Source: Hetaerina americana | Lineage: Eukaryota; Arthropoda; Insecta; Odonata; Calopterygidae | Assembly: GCA_022747635.1 (NCBI GenBank) | Contig: JAKTNV010000172.1 | Location: forward strand, 255,501-319,500 | Length of the DNA stretch: 64,000 nucleotides | Direction of reading: 5' to 3' | Shown: one piece after another, positions 33,912-47,142 of the stretch | Numbering within the stretch: the stretch's first letter is position 1 | How the letters are laid out: each line of letters starts with the position of its first letter | Position numbers and translations under genes: made by a program | The notes under the pieces: model-generated | What the model was told of the DNA's origin: nothing | What the model saw: only the letters and a program-made list of their open reading frames with translations | Databases searched by the model: none

Positions 33912-34879
33912 GGGAGGTATAGATATAGCTAATATAGATAAATGTGCAGTTTTGAAATTTTGGAATAAAGGAAGCGAGGAACAGGATATAAACTACAAAA
34001 TAGAGGGTTCAGTATTGACTACGGCAAATCAAGTTAAATATTTGGGGGTTGTTCTAACACCACGCCTTTCATGGGGAGCACATATCAGGACAATATGCGG
34101 ATCAGCTTTAAAGAAACTTGGCTTCATAAAACGGGTGGTGGGGAAATGTGATGAAAAAGTTAAAGAGAGGTGTTATTTTGCTCTAGTTAGACCTCATTTG
34201 GAATATGCCGCAAGTATTTGGGATCCGTGGGAGAAAATTTGGCAAAAAGAATTAGATAAAGTCCAGAGAAAATCCGCTAGATTCTTTAAAAATTGTTATG
34301 ATAAAAACACAAGTGTGACAGGTCTCTTAGGGGATTTAGGCTGGGAACCACTTGAAGTGCGGAGAGAACAAGCGAGGCTTAGACTTTTAGAAAGGTTCAG
34401 AAAAACGAGTTTAAATATGACACTGAAGGAATTATAATGGCCCCACACTACTTAGGTAGATCAGACCACAAAGATAAACTAAGGGAGATAGATTCCAAGA
34501 CATATAGATACAAATACTCATTCTTTCCCCAAACAATCAGTAATCATAATAGCAAGAAAATGAAGTCACTTTAGAAATATTAAAAACGTTGAATTTACAA
34601 GTCGGAACAAAAATAAACACTATAGAGATGTTAGGTATACTTTCAGGTGCATGTGTATGTTAGTTGGTAGTTTGAGTGTTTGCATGTGTGTGGGGTGTTA
34701 GTGTCCATGCATGAATGTATGCCATGTTTTTTTTTTTTTATATATATGATTTTGCCGTTATTGCATGCGGTTTTTTTTCTTTTTCTTTTCTAAATTATGG
34801 GTGGTGACCTAGCACCCCCCGCCACACGCCCTTGCGGCGGCTTGCGGGGTATTATGTAGATGTAGATGTAGATGTAGAC
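33912..34879 (+). mobile_element. 5'-truncated CR1-like non-LTR retrotransposon, copy 1b
   Basis: Duplicate of 8466-9430. It has the same flanks, the same 18-bp extra sequence at the 5' junction (33912-33929), and the same GTAGAC-ending tail. It differs by a slightly longer T-run and T/A microsatellite near 34728. Confidence 0.92.
33930..34437 (+). pseudogene. CR1-like reverse transcriptase, C-terminal fragment, frameshifted
   Basis: Same fragment as at 8484, but without the deletion near 8886, so the LLGDLGWEPLEVRREQARL block is intact. The frameshift near 34402 is shared with the other copy and leads to a premature stop at 34435-34437. It therefore predates the segmental duplication. Confidence 0.9.
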
Positions 34880-36537
34880 CAGCCGTAGTGACCGAGAAGC
34901 AGGTTTAGTGGCTTCAGCGCCTAACTCGGCGGCCACCTAGACTTCATCCTGGTGGGTTCCACGCGCTGAATTAAAACTTTAAAATTTTTTAATCTTTTGT
35001 TTCGCGGTCCCTCAGACCGCGGAAAAGCCGAGCGGAGCGGTCCGGAGGGGACTTGGAAGTGCACCATGGGCCGGACTCTACTTTGATCTTAGCCAAAAGG
35101 CCAAAAAAAAGAATCGGGGGACCAAGCTATGATTTTTCGCGGACGGCGCTCCTACGCGCCGAAGCCCCTTCGGACGCGCCATTCGTAAGTGAAAGGGGGG
35201 GGAGGAGTCGGGCTCCTACGCCTCGACTTTCCTCCTCTACAGAGTGCGAGAGAAGGAGGGGGGCGGGGGAACCAGCACGCGAGGATTCATTCTCGTGGGC
35301 GCGACGCGCTAAATTTAAAATTTATAATTTTGAAATTTTTCGTTCCACGGTCCCTTAGAAAACGGGAAAGCCCTCCGTCGCCCCCTCGGTCTTCAGCATT
35401 TACATCTTTTAAACATTTTGTTTGTTCAAAAGGAAAAATTTTCAATTAACATTCCACGGTGTTTCAGGCCGTAGAATATTGTCCACCAGGCCCCGTGGTG
35501 CCATGATTTAATGCCCTCCCATGCCGCCACGTCCTTCACATAAAAACGGGGCGGCGGGGGCCATTAGAAGAGCATCCTCGCGTGCTAGTTCCTCCGCCCC
35601 CTTCCACCTCTCGATTCTGCGGAGTAGGAAATTCGAGTCGTCGAGGCCCCCTACTCCACCGGGCAGTGTGTGCGAAGGCACTTCGGCGCTTAGGATGCGC
35701 AGTCCGGTAAAAAACATAAAGTTCATCTATATCTACATAATACCCCGTTAGCAGCCGCAAGGGCGTGTGGCGTGGGGTGTTAGGTCACCAACTGTAAAAA
35801 GGAAATACACCACATGCAAAAGAAACAACACGCAAAAATACACCCACAGCAGCGCACACACTCATGCAAAAATCCCTTCATCCAATACTCATGCAAACGC
35901 ATATACCGCAAAACAACTAAAAAACTGCACCACATGATGCAGCACGGAAGGCATCCTACAACACGGAAGCCAGGACAAACAAGCAAGAAATTTAAACATC
36001 ACTACCACATGAAAATGTACCACGTAGCACTCCACCCCGAAAGAGTCTGTAAAAGGCAACGAATTCGACCCAACGTTGCTGGTAGCAGGAATTTCCCCCC
36101 GCGGAGAGGGACGAGGAAATGAAATGGAAACTTAAAAACAGATGAAATAAACACAAATGTGGTCATTCGGAATGAATGGATTATAACAAAACGCATTAGG
36201 TTAGTGGAAGAGCATGCATAATACATACAACTAATGATTTTTTAGACGCTGAGGGTGGCTAGTGGAATTTTTGCTATCTATAACCCTGCAGTTGCTATCC
36301 CGTATCGTCCGGGGGGAAATGGAGTCCTTAAGTCTTCTAGCTCTGGCATCTATTTCCTGAATTTTATATGCATGATCCAAGCGACCAATTTATATATTAG
36401 TACGAATAATTTGCGAGACCTCGGTGCTGAGCCATGCGGATCAAATTTATTCAATCATTTCAATCTTGCATTGAGACGTCTTTCAGCCAATGATTCCCAC
36501 CCTAAATCCATTAATATTTATAAAAAAACTCATACAT
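34880..36537 (+). repeat. Satellite, orientation B, between two CR1 insertions
   Basis: Counterpart of 9431-11079, with the same beta-to-alpha transition. It continues the unit interrupted at 33911 and ends at the target site of the next insertion. Confidence 0.9.
34933..35114 (-). ncRNA. U2-like module U2a, beta copy
   Basis: Stem-loop I is the TTTT-loop form. The sequence GAGCGGTCC for GACCGGTCC weakens the second stem. Confidence 0.45.
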
Positions 36538-37653
36538 GCTAGGAAAAGCAGATCTTGCGAAACACAACTTGGTCTCTTCATTCACGATATACTTAGATCG
36601 GGAGAAAACAACACCCAAGTCGATGCAGTATTCCTGGATTTCAAAAAAGCCTTCGACAAAGTCCCACACAATAAATTGTTACACAAACTTAAATACTATG
36701 GGATCAATGAGAAAATAATTAATTGGATTAGGGACTTCTTGTCAAACCGCAAACAAATAGTAGTCATAGATGGGTTGTGCTCAACGGAGAGAGATGTTAC
36801 TTCGGGCGTCCCCCAGGGAAGTGTAATAGGGCCTCTTCTGTTCTTAATATACATAAATGACTTAAGCACACACGTTAGTAGCAATCTAAGGTTATTTGCT
36901 GACGACACGGTGATATACAGGGAAATAAGGAGCCAACTAGATCGCGAGCTACTCTCTAGAGACTTAGACAATATCTCGGGAGGGTGCAATAAATGGGGAT
37001 TAACACTTAATATTGATAAATGTGCAGTTTTGAAATTTTGGAATAAAGGAAGCGAGGAACAGGATATAAACTACAAAATAGAGGGTTCAGTATTGACTAC
37101 GGCAAATCAAATTAAATATTTGGGGGTTGTTCTAACACCACGCCTTTCATGGGGAGCACATATCAGGACAATATGCGGATCAGCTTTAAAGAAACTTGGC
37201 TTCATAAAACGGGTGGTGGGGAAATGTAATGAAAAAGTTAAAGAGAGGTGTTATTTTGCTCTAGTTAGACCTCATTTGGAATATGCCGCAAGTATTTGGG
37301 ATCCGTGGGAGAAAATTTGGCAAAAAGAATTAGATAAAGTCCAGAGAAAATCCGCTAGATTCGTTAAAAATTGTTATGATAAAAACACAAGTGTGACAGG
37401 TCTCTTAGGGGATTTAGGCTGGGAACCACTTGAAGTGCGGAGAGAACAAGCGAGGCTTAGACTTTTAGAAAGGTTCAGAGCAAACGAGTTTAAATATGAC
37501 ACTGAAGGAATTATAATGGCCCCACACTACTTAGGTAGATCAGACCACAAAGATAAACTAAGGGAGATAGATTCCAAGACAGATAGGTACAAATACTCAT
37601 TCTTTCCCCGAACAATCAGTAATCATAATAGCAAGAAACCGAAGTCACTTTAG
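36538..37653 (+). pseudogene. CR1-like ORF2 reverse transcriptase, 5'-truncated
   Basis: Open to its natural stop, like the copy at 11080-12195, with the same palm motifs (LDFKKAFD, SGVPQGSVIGP, FADD). Small differences include ISGGCNKWG for ISGWCNKWG. A mutation in the flanking satellite removes an upstream stop, so the open frame extends back to about 36490. That N-terminal stretch is satellite, not transposon. Confidence 0.93.
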
Positions 37654-37950
37654 AAATATTAAAAACTTTGAATTTACAAGTCGGAACAAAATTAAACACT
37701 TTAGAGATGTTAGGTATACTTTCAGGTGCATGTGTATGTTAGTTGGTAGTTTGAGTGTTTGCATGTGTGTTGGGTGTAAGTGTTCATGCATGAATATATG
37801 CCATGTTTTTTTTTTATATATGATTTTGTCGTTATTGCATGCGATTTTTTTTTTATTATTTTTCTTTTCTAAATTATGGGTGGTGTCCTAGCAACCCCCG
37901 CCTTACACCCTTGCGGCGGCTTGCGGGGTATTGAGTAGATGTAGATGTAG
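36538..37950 (+). mobile_element. 5'-truncated CR1-like non-LTR retrotransposon, copy 2b
   Basis: Duplicate of 11080-12491 with the same ATACAT target-site duplication (36532-36537 and 37951-37956) and the same truncation point. Confidence 0.95.
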
Positions 37951-37967
37951 ATACATTATGGCACCCT

Positions 37968-38009
37968 CATTTCTTCTTCTTGGCCTTATGGTTAAGATCA
38001 AATTGAGGT
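37968..38009 (+). ncRNA. U2-like 5' domain, U2b, next to CR1 insertion
   Basis: Counterpart of 12507. AAGTCAGC replaces AAGTCCGC downstream. Confidence 0.38.
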
Positions 38010-38383
38010 CCGGCCCCCGGTGCACTTGCAAGTCAGCAATGGACCGGTAGCTTGAACACCGAGGCCGCACGGCCGCCTTAGGACCCCCGGGGGAACTCTC
38101 CGTCAATCCCGTACGTATCCGAGCAGGGCGGATGATTTGAAATGCGCGCGGTTTCATTTTCGGCCGCGACGATGGTCAAGCGACAGTTATTCGAGCTTCA
38201 CGCCCAGTCGGTTTTGTTGACCTCCTCACTCTAGCAGGTATTTGTGAAAGATTATATCAGCCAAAAAACCATCATCTCAAATCGCCAAACAATTTAAATG
38301 TCTTCCCGAATCCACTCGTACTGGCCCAGATCAGCCATAGAAACCGAGAAGAGGTTGAGTGCCTTCAGCGGATAACTCGGCCG

Positions 38384-38561
38384 CCACCTGGACTATGCAG
38401 GTGGGAATCACGATATCAATGCAAACTTTGAAATTTTGAAATGTTTCGTTCCGGGGTTTCTCAGACCGCGGGGAAGCAGAGCGGCCAGGTCCGGAGGGGA
38501 CCTGTAAGGGCACCATGGGCCGGACTACACTTTGATCTTAGCCATTAGGCTAAGAAGAAGA
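38384..38561 (-). ncRNA. U2-like module U2a, degraded alpha copy
   Basis: Stem-loop I is perfect. The CCGCGG hairpin has one arm changed to CCGGGG and the 8-bp stem ends GGACCTGT, so two stems are weakened. Confidence 0.42.
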
Positions 38562-39998
38562 GTCGGGGGATCAAACTGTATGATTTCGCGCACGGCGCTC
38601 CTACGCGACGAAGCGCCTTGGCACGTGCCACCCGTGGGTAAAAGTGGAGGGGAGGAGTCGGGCTCGAATACCAAGACGTTCCTCCTCTACTGATTGCGGG
38701 AGGAGGGGGGCGGAGGACCTAGCACGCGAGGATTCATTCTGGTGGGCGCGACGCGCTGAATTTAAAATTTATTTTGTTGAAATTTTTCGTTCCGCAGTCC
38801 CTTAGAAAACGGGAAAACCCTCCGTCGCACCCCTCTGTCTACAGCATTTACATCTTTTAAACATTTTGTTACTTCAAAACGAAAAATTTTCAATTAACAT
38901 TCCACGGTGTTTCAGGCCGTAGAATATTGTCCACCAGGCCCCGTGGTGCCATGATTTAATGCCCTCCCATGCCGCCACGTCCTTCACATAAAAACGGGGC
39001 GGCGGGGGCCATTAGAAGAGCATCCTCGCGTGCTAGTTCCTCCGCCCCCTTCCACCTCTCGATTCTGCGGAGTAGGAAATTCGAGTCGTCGAGGCCCCCT
39101 ACTCAACCGGGCAGTGTGTGCGAAGGCACTTCGGCGCTTAGGATGCGCAGTCCGGTAAAAAACATAAAGTTCATCTATATCTACATAATACCCCGTTAGC
39201 AGCCGCAAGGGCGTGTGGCGTGGGGTGTTAGGTCACCAACTGTAAAAAGGAAATACACCACATGCAAAAGAAACAACACGCAAAAATACACCCACAGCAG
39301 CGCACACACTCATGCAAAAATCCCTTCATCCAATACTCATGCAAACGCATATACCGCAAAACAACTAAAAAACTGCACCACATGATGCAGCACGGAAGGC
39401 ATCCTACAACACGGAAGCCAGGACAAACAAGCAAGAAATTTTAACATCACTACCACATGAAAATGTACCACGTAGCACTCCACCCCGAAAGAGTCTGTAA
39501 AAGGCAAGGAATTCGACCCAACGTTGCTGGTAGCAGGAATTTCCCCCCGCGGAGAGGGACGAGGAAATGAAATGGAAACTTAAAAACAGATGAAATAAAC
39601 ACAAATGTGGTCATTCGGAAAGAATGGATTATAACAAAACGCATAAGGTTAGTGGAAGAGCATGCATAATACATACAACTAATGATTTTTTAGACGCTGA
39701 GGGTGGCTTGTGGAATTTTTGCTATCTATAACCCTGCAGTTGCTATCCGGTATCGTCCGGGGGGAAATGGAGTCCTTAAGTCTTCTAGCTCTGGCATCTA
39801 TTTCCTGAATTTTATATGCATGATCCAAGCGACCAATTTATATATTAGTACGAATAATTTGCGAGACCTCGGTGCTGAGCCATGCGGATCAAATTTATTC
39901 AATCATTTCAATCTTGCATTGAGACGTCTTTCAGCCAATGATTCCCACCCTAAATCCATGAATATTTATATAAAAACTCATACATTATGGCACCCTCA

Positions 39999-40037
39999 TT
40001 TCTTCTTCTTGGCCTTATGGTTAAGATCAAATTGAGG
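39999..40037 (+). ncRNA. U2-like 5' domain, U2b (alpha)
   Basis: Identical head to 16568. Confidence 0.38.
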
Positions 40038-40412
40038 TCCGGCCCCCGGTGCACTTGCAAGTCCGCAATGGACCGGTAGCTTGAACACCGAGGCCGCACG
40101 GCCGCCTTAGGACCCCCGGGGGAACTCTCCGTCAATCCCGTACGTATCCGAGCAGGGCGGATGATTTGAAATACGCGCGGTTTCATTTTCGGCCGCGACA
40201 ATGGTCAAGCGACAGTTATTCGAGCTTTACGCCCGATCGGTTTTGTTGACCTCCTCACTCTAGCAGGTATTTGTGAAAGATTATATCAGCCAAAAAACCA
40301 TCATCTCAAATCGCCAAACAATTTAAATGTCTTCCCGAATCCACTCGTACTGGCCCAGACCAGCCATAGAAACCGAGAAGAGGTTGAGTGCCTTCAGCGG
40401 ATAACTCGGCCG

Positions 40413-40590
40413 CCACCTGGACTATGCAGGTGGGAATCACGATATCAATGCAAACTTTGAAATTTTGAAATGTTTCGTTCCGCGGTTTCTCAGACCGCGG
40501 GGAAGCAGAGCGGCCAGGTCCGGAGGGGACCTGGAAGCGCACCATGGGCCGAACTACACTTTGATCTTAGCCATTAGGCTAAGAAGAAGA
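40413..40590 (-). ncRNA. U2-like module U2a, alpha copy
   Basis: Five stems are present, with AAATTT in the ATATCAA hairpin arm. GAACTACAC replaces GGACTACAC between stems. Confidence 0.48.
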
Positions 40591-42017
40591 GTCGGGGGAT
40601 CAAACTGTATGATTTCGCGCACGGCGCTCCTACGCGACGAAGCGCCTTGGCACGTGCCACCCGTGGGTAAAAGGGGAGGGGAGGAGTCGGGCTCGAATGC
40701 CAAGACATTCCTCCTCTACTGATTGCGGGAGGAGGACCTAGCACGCGAGGATTCATTCTGGTGGGCGCGACGCGCTGAATTTAAAATTTATTTTGTTGAA
40801 ATTTTTCGTTCCGCAGTCCCTTAGAAAACGGGAAAACCCTCCGTCGCACCCCTCTGTCTTCAGCATTTACATCTTTTAAACATTTTGTTAGTTAAAAACG
40901 AAAAATTTTCAATTAACATTCCACGGTGTTTCAGGCCGTAGAATATTGGCCACCAGGCCCCGTGGTGCCATGATTTAATGCCCTCCCATGCCGCCACGTC
41001 CTTCACATAAAAACGGGGCGGCGGGGGCCATTAGAAGAGCATCCTCGCGTGCTAGTTCCTCCGCCCCCTTCCACCTCTCGATTCTGCGGAGTAGGAAATT
41101 CGAGTCGTCGAGGCCCCCTACTCCACCGGGCAGTGTGTGCGAAGGCACTTCGGCGCTTAGGATGCGCAGTCCGGTAAAAAACATAAAGTTCATCTATATC
41201 TACATAATACCCCGTTAGCAGCCGCAAGGGCGTGTGGCGTGGGGTGTTAGGTCACCAACTGTAAAAAGGAAATACACCACATGCAAAAGAAACAACACGC
41301 AAAAATACACCCACAGCAGCGCACACACTCATGCAAAAATCCCTTCATCCAATACTCATGCAAACGCATATACCGCAAAACAACTAAAAAACTGCACCAC
41401 ATGATGCAGCACGGAAGGCATCCTACAACACGGAAGCCAGGACAAACAAGCAAGAAATTTAAACATCACTACCACATGAAAATGTACCACGTAGCACTCC
41501 ACCCCGAAAGAGTCTGTAAAAGGCAACGAATTCGACCCAACGTTGCTGGTAGCAGGAATTTCCCCCCGCGGAGAGGGACGAGGAAATAAAACGGAAACTT
41601 AAAAACAGATGAAATAAACACAAATGTGGTCATTCGGAAAGAATGGATTATAACAAAACGCATAAGGTTAGTGGAAGAGCATGCATAATACATACAACTA
41701 ATGATTTTTTAGACGCTGAGGGTGGCTAGTGGAATTTTTGCTATCTATAACCCTGCAGTTGCTATCCCGTATCGTCCGGGGGGAAATGGAGTCCTTAAGT
41801 CTTCTAGCTCTGGCATCTATTTCCTGAATTTTATATGCATGATCCAAGCGACCAATTTATATATTAGTACGAATAATTTGCGAGACCTCGGTGCTGAGCC
41901 ATGCGGATCAAATTTATTCAATCATTTCAATCTTGCATTGAGACGTCTTTCAGCCAATGATTCCCACCCTAAATCCATGAATATTTATATAAAAACTCAT
42001 ACATTATGGCACCCTCA

Positions 42018-42056
42018 TTTCTTCTTCTTGGCCTTATGGTTAAGATCAATTTGAGG
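42018..42056 (+). ncRNA. U2-like 5' domain, U2b (alpha)
   Basis: AAGATCAATTTGAGG replaces AAGATCAAATTGAGG, a change shared with 44701. Confidence 0.38.
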
Positions 42057-42431
42057 TCCGGCCCCCGGTGCACTTGCAAGTCCGCAATGGACCGGTAGCT
42101 TGAACACCGAGGCCGCACGGCCGCCTTAGGACCCCCGGGGGAACTCTCCGTCAATCCCGTACGTATATGAGCAGGGCGGATGATTTGAAATACGCGCGGT
42201 TTCATTTTCGGCCGCGACGATGGTCAAAGGGCAGTTATTCCAGCTTTACGCCCGATCGGTTTTGTTGACCTCCTCATTCTAGCAGGTATTTGTGAAAGAT
42301 TATATCAGCCAAAAAACCATCATCTCAAATCGCCAAACAATTTAAATGTCTTCCCGAATCCACTCGTACTGGCCCAGACCAGCCATAGAAACCGAGAAGA
42401 GGTTGAGTGCCTTCAGCGGATAACTCGGCCG

Positions 42432-42610
42432 CCACCTGGACTATGCAGGAGGGAATCACGATATCAATGCAAACTTTGATATTTTGAAATGTTTCGTTCC
42501 GCGGTTTCTCAGACCGCGGGGAAGCAGAGCGGCCAGGTCCGGAGGGGACCTGGAAGCGCACCATCGGCCGGACTACACTTTGATCTTAGCCATTAGGCTG
42601 AGAAGAAGAG
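42432..42610 (-). ncRNA. U2-like module U2a, alpha copy in higher-order repeat 1
   Basis: GGCTGAG replaces GGCTAAG in stem I. The distal arm is CAGGAGG, giving one mismatch. Confidence 0.45.
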
Positions 42611-44038
42611 TCGGGGGACCAAACTGTATGATTTCGCGCACGGCGCTCCTACGCGACGAAGCGCCTTTGCACGTGCCACCCGTGGGTAAAAGGGGAGGGG
42701 AGGAGTCGGGCTCGAATGCCAAGACGTTCCTCCTCTACTGATTGCGGGAGGAGGGGGGCGGAGGACCTAGCACGCGAGGATTCATTCTGGTGGGCGCGAC
42801 GCGCTGAATTTAAAATTTATTTTGTTGAAATTTTTCGTTCCGCAGTCCCTTGGAAAACGGGAAAACCCTCCGTCGCACCCCTCTGTCTTCAGCATTTACA
42901 TCTTTTAAACATTTTGTTAGTTCAAAACGAAAAATTTTCAATTAACATTCCACGGTGTTTCAGGCCGTAGATTATTGTCCACCAGGCCCCGTGGTGCCAT
43001 GATTTAATGCCCTCCCATGCCGCCACGTCCTTCACATAAAAACGGGGCGGCGGGGGCCATTAGAAGAGCATCCTCGCGTGCTAGTTCCTCCGCCCCCTTC
43101 CACCTCTCGATTCTGCGGAGTAGGAAATTCGAGTCGTCGAGGCCCCCTACTCCACCGGGCAGTGTGTGCGAAGGCACTTCGGCGCTTAGGATGCGCAGTC
43201 CGGTAAAAAACATAAAGTTCATCTATATCTACATAATACCCCGTTAGCAGCCGCAAGGGCGTGGAGTGTTAGGTCACGAACTGTAAAAAGGAAATATCCC
43301 ACATGCAAAGAAACAACACGCAAAAATACACCCACAGCAGTTCACACGCTCATGCAAAAATCCCTTTCGTCCAATACTCATGCAAACGCATATACCGCAA
43401 AACAACTAAAAAACTGCACCACATGATGCAGCACGGAAGGCATCCTACAACACGGAAGCCAGGACAAACAAGCAAGAAATTTAAACCTCAATACCACATG
43501 AAAATGTACCACGTAGTACTCCACCCCGAAAGAGTCTGTAAAAGGCAACGAATTCGACCCAACGTTGCTGGTAGCAGGAATTTCCCCCCGCGGAGAGGGA
43601 CGAGGAAATGAAATGGAAACTTAAAAACACATGAAATAAACACAAATGTGGTCATTCGGAAAGAATGGATTATAACAAAACGCATAAGGTTAGTGGAAGA
43701 GCATGCATAATACATACAACTAATGATTTTTTAGACGCTGAGGGTGGCTAGTGGAATTTTTGCTATCTATAACCCTGCAGTTGCTATCCCGTATCGACGG
43801 GGGGAGAAGATGTCCTTAAGTCTTCTAGCTCTGGCATCTATTTCCCGAATTTTATATGCATGATCCAAGCGACCAATGTATATATTAGTACGAATAATTT
43901 GCGAGACCCCGGTTCTGAGACATGCGGATCAAATTTATTCAATAATTTCAATCTTGCATTTAGTCGTCTTTCAGCCAATGATTCCAACCCTTAACCCATG
44001 AATATTTCGACGAAAACTCATACATTATGGCTCCCTCA

Positions 44039-44077
44039 TTTTTTCTTCTCGGCCTTATGGCTAAGATCAAATTGAGG
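44039..44077 (+). ncRNA. U2-like 5' domain, U2b (beta)
   Basis: Canonical CTTCTCGGCCTTATGGC head. This unit has an extra U2b because of the higher-order repeat. Confidence 0.42.
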
Positions 44078-44700
44078 TCCGGCCCCCGGTGCACTTGCAA
44101 GTCCGCCATGGACCGGTAGCTTGAGCAACGAGGCCGAACCGCCGCCATAGGACCCCCGGGGCACCCTTCGTCAATCGCGTACGTATCCGTGCAGGGTGGA
44201 TGATTTGAACGACGCGCGGTTTCATTTTCGGCCGCGACGACGGTCAAACGACAGTTTTTCGAGCTTTACGCCCGATCGGTTTTGTTGACCACCACATTCC
44301 GACAGATATTTGTGGAAGAAAATATCTACCAAGAAACCATTATCTCAAATACCCAAAAAATTTAAATTCCCCCCCGATTCCTCACGTACTGGCCGAGACC
44401 AGCCGTAGTGACCGAGAAGAAGGTTTAGTGGCTTCCCTGCAGTTGCTATCCCGTATCGTCCGGGGGGAAATGGAGTCCTTAAGTCTTCTAGCTCTGGCAT
44501 CTATTTCCTGAATTTTATATGCATGATCCAAGCGACCAATTTATATATTAGTACGAATAATTTGCGAGACCTCGGTGCTGAGCCATGCGGATCAAATTTA
44601 TTCAATCATTTCAATCTTGCATTGAGACGTCTTTCAGCCAATGATTCCCACCCTAAATCCATGAATATTTATATAAAAACTCATACATTATGGCACCCTC

Positions 44701-44740
44701 ATTTCTTCTTCTTGGCCTTATGGTTAAGATCAATTTGAGG
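44701..44740 (+). ncRNA. U2-like 5' domain, U2b (alpha)
   Basis: Follows another U2b by only 660 bp with no U2a between them, a result of the partial-unit duplication. Confidence 0.38.
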
Positions 44741-45115
44741 TCCGGCCCCCGGTGCACTTGCAAGTCCGCAATGGACCGGTAGCTTGAACACCGAGGCCGC
44801 ACGGCCGCCTTAGGACCCCCGGGGGAACTCTCCGGCAATCCCGTACGTATATGAGCAGGGCGGATGATTTGAAATACGCGCGGTTTCATTTTCGGCCGCG
44901 ACGATGGTCAAACGGCAGTTATTCCAGCTTTACGCCCGATCGGTTTTGTTGACCTCCTCATTCTAGCAGGTATTTGTGAAAGATTATATCAGCCAAAAAA
45001 CCATCATCTCAAATCGCCAAACAATTTAAATGTCTTCCCGAATCCACTCGTACTGGCCCAGACCAGCCATAGAAACCGAGAAGAGGTTGAGTGCCTTCAG
45101 CGGATAACTCGGCCG

Positions 45116-45293
45116 CCACCTGGACTATGCAGGAGGAATCACGATATCAATGCAAACTTTGATATTTTGAAATGTTTCGTTCCGCGGTTTCTCAGACCGC
45201 GGGGAAGCAGAGCGGCCAGGTCCGGAGGGGACCTGGAAGCGCACCATCGGCCGGACTACACTTTGATCTTAGCCATTAGGCTAAGAAGAAGAG
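45116..45293 (-). ncRNA. U2-like module U2a, alpha copy in higher-order repeat 2
   Basis: Stem I is restored to GGCTAAG. The distal arm is CAGGAGG with one further base missing. Confidence 0.47.
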
Positions 45294-46728
45294 TCGGGGG
45301 ACCAAACTGTATGATTTCGCGCACGGCGCTTCTACGCGACGAAGCGCCTTGGCACGTGCCACCCGTGGGTAAAAGGGGAGGGGAGGAGTCGGGCTCGAAT
45401 GCCAAGACGTTCCTCCTCTACTGATTGCGGGAGGAGGGGGGCGGAGGACCTAGCACGCGAGGATTCATTCTGGTGGGCGCGACGCGCTGAATTTAAAATT
45501 TATTTTGTTGAAATTTTTCGTTCCGCAGTCCCTTGGAAAACGGGAAAACCCTCCGTCGCACCCCTCTGTCTTCAGCATTTACATCTTTTAAACATTTTGT
45601 TAGTTCAAAACGAAAAATTTTCAATTAACATTCCACGGTGTTTCAGGCCGTAGATTATTGTCCACCAGGCCCCGTGGTGCCATGATTTAATGCCCTCCCA
45701 TGCCGCCACGTCCTTCACATAAAAACGGGGCGGCGGGGGCCATTAGAAGAGCATCCTCGCGTGCTAGTTCCTCCGCCCCCTTCCACCTCTCGATTCTGCG
45801 GAGTAGGAAATTCGAGTCGTCGAGGCCCCCTACTCCACCGGGCAGTGTGTGCGAAGGCACTTCGGCGCTTAGGATGCGCAGTCCGGTAAAAAACATAAAG
45901 TTCATCTATATCTACATAATACCCCGTTAGCAGCCGCAAGGGCGTGTGGCGTGGAGTGTTAGGTCACGAACTGTAAAAAGGAAATATCCCACATGCAAAG
46001 AAACAACACGCAAAAATACACCCACAGCAGTTCACACGCTCATGCAAAAATCCCTTTCGTCCAATACTCATGCAAACGCATATACCGCAAAACAACTAAA
46101 AAACTGCACCACATGATGCAGCACGGAAGGCATCCTACAACACGGAAGCCAGGACAAACAAGCAAGAAATTTAAACCTCAATACCACATGAAAATGTACC
46201 ACGTAGTACTCCACCCCGAAAGAGTCTGTAAAAGGCAACGAATTCGACCCAACGTTGCTGGTAGCAGGAATTTCCCCCCGCGGAGAGGGACGAGGAAATG
46301 AAATGGAAACTTTAAAACACATGAAATAAACACAAATGTGGTCATTCGGAAAGAATGGATTATAACAAAACGCATAAGGTTAGTGGAAGAGCATGCATAA
46401 TACATACAACTAATGATTTCTTAGACGCTGAGGGTGGCTAGTGGAATTTTTGCTATCTATAACCCTGCAGTTGCTATCCCGTATCGACGGGGGGAGAAGA
46501 TGTCCTTAAGTCTTCTAGCTCTGGCATCTATTTCCCGAATTTTATATGCATGATCCAAGCGACCAATGTATATATTAGTATGAATAATTTGCGAGACCCC
46601 GGTTCTGAGACATGCGGATCAAATTTATTCAATAATTTCAATCTTGCATTTAGTCGTCTTTCAGCCAATGATTCAAACCCTTAACCCATGAATATTTCGA
46701 CGAAAACTCATACATTATAGCTCCCTCA

Positions 46729-46767
46729 TTTTTTCTTCTCGGCCTTATGGCTAAGATCAAATTGAGG
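46729..46767 (+). ncRNA. U2-like 5' domain, U2b (beta)
   Basis: Canonical head, duplicate of 44039. Confidence 0.42.
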
Positions 46768-47142
46768 TCCGGCCCCCGGTGCACTTGCAAGTCCGCCATG
46801 GACCGGTAGCTTGAGCAACGAGGCCGAACCGCCGCCATAGGACCCCCGGGGCACCCTTCGTCAATCGCGTACGTATCCGAGCAGGGTGGATGATTTGAAC
46901 GACGCGCGGTTTCATTTTCGGCCGCGACGACGGTCAAACGACAGTTTTTCGAGCTTTACGCCCGATCGGTTTTGTTGACCACCACATTCCGACAGATATT
47001 TGTGGAAGAAAATATCTACCAAGAAACCATTATCTCAAATACCCAAAAAATTTAAATTCCCCCCCGATTCCTCACGTACTGGCCGAGACCAGCCGTAGTG
47101 ACCGAGAAGAAGGTTTAGTGGCTTCAGCGCCTAACTCGGCGG

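Larger units (their letters stand above)
32665..37956 (+). repeat. Segmental duplication, copy 2
   Basis: Partner of 7320-12497. It keeps the U2b module that copy 1 lost, and lacks about 36 bp near 33105. Both copies share the frameshift in the first CR1-like insertion (near 8948 and 34402) and the same 18-bp extra sequence at its 5' junction. Confidence 0.85.
37951..41750 (+). repeat. Satellite, orientation B, alpha units
   Basis: Two near-complete alpha units follow the CR1-like copy, with landmarks near 39226 and 41244. The first unit carries scattered changes in its U2a hairpins. The second lacks a few bases of the GC-rich run near 40733. Confidence 0.93.
41751..44434 (+). repeat. Higher-order satellite repeat, copy 1 (2684 bp)
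   Basis: This is one alpha unit plus about 635 bp of beta sequence starting near 43795. At 44435 the sequence jumps back to the alpha point CCCTGCAGTTGC where this copy began. Private changes shared with the next copy include TATATGAGCAGG, a TTCACACGCTCATGC string, and ACACATGAAATAAAC. Confidence 0.85.
44435..47118 (+). repeat. Higher-order satellite repeat, copy 2 (2684 bp)
   Basis: Tandem duplicate of 41751-44434 with an offset of about 2684 bp. It includes the same alpha-to-beta switch, here near 46485. Beyond 47118 the beta unit simply continues, whereas copy 1 jumps back. This identifies the exchange point. Confidence 0.85.
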
